A DNA stretch of 5,801 nt from Anaerolineae bacterium (GTDB lineage: Bacteria; Chloroflexota; Anaerolineae; 4572-78; J111): NCBI GenBank assembly GCA_020433835.1, contig JAGRBY010000474.1, positions 1 to 5,801 of the forward strand, read 5' to 3'. This document shows, one piece after another, positions 5,777 through 5,801 of the stretch (the stretch's first letter is position 1; every line of letters starts with the position of its first letter). Below the pieces are notes generated by a model. The model was given only the letters and a program-made list of their open reading frames with translations. It did no database searches and was not told the DNA's origin. The position numbers and the translations under genes were made by a program.

Positions 5777-5801
5777 TTAGGGTAGCCAGGATTGCCAGAT
5801 A
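5777..5801 (-). CDS. Possible C-terminal end of an unseen minus-strand gene
   Basis: One minus-strand frame entering from the right edge reads IWQSWLP and then stops at TAA (plus-strand 5777-5779). The hairpin terminator starts eight bases beyond that stop, which is the normal arrangement for a gene end. Only seven codons are visible, so the reading frame cannot be tested and no function can be given. Another minus-strand frame is also open here, so this is only a positional suggestion. Confidence 0.22.

Overview
This 5.8 kb window is an ordinary chromosomal segment of mid-range base composition (about 50% GC by eye). It holds five complete genes and four candidate stem-loops in the intergenic gaps. 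No RNA gene, CRISPR array, insertion sequence or phage gene is visible. The gene content (a compatible-solute ABC transporter with a doubled permease, an RDD membrane protein and a Uma2-type nuclease) would fit a Chloroflexota bacterium or a similar free-living environmental lineage. That placement is inference only, since the window has no phylogenetic marker.

Layout, left to right. A hairpin at the left edge (8-38) precedes a small, very acidic, unrecognised protein (90-383, + strand). A strong, probably bidirectional hairpin terminator (403-450) separates it from a convergent RDD-family membrane protein with an unassigned C-terminal domain (468-1445, - strand). The 144-base divergent gap 1446-1589 carries a near-consensus promoter for the transporter operon. 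An 8-bp inverted repeat covers most of the -35 element and the whole spacer, so it looks like a repressor site. The operon follows on the + strand: a ProV/OpuAA-type ATPase with a C-terminal CBS-like region (1590-2795), then a 718-residue permease made of two fused ProW-like halves (2833-4989). A nested inverted repeat (4997-5071) fills the gap to a convergent Uma2-family putative endonuclease (5073-5693, - strand). Upstream of the Uma2 gene is another hairpin terminator (5731-5769), and possibly the last codons of a further minus-strand gene at the right edge.

How the parts work together. The ATPase and fused permease should form the membrane core of a type I importer for quaternary amines such as glycine betaine, used in osmoprotection. 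The ATPase pairs as a dimer under a single permease chain that supplies both transmembrane domains. The CBS-like region may gate transport in response to ionic strength or a nucleotide messenger. No substrate-binding protein is encoded in the window, although the system should need one. The RDD protein shares the upstream gap with the operon, and a functional link is possible but unproven.

I do not see a clearly new biological system. The points most worth following up are the duplicated permease with both coupling loops intact, the absent binding protein, the promoter-embedded inverted repeat, and the nested repeat at 4997-5071.
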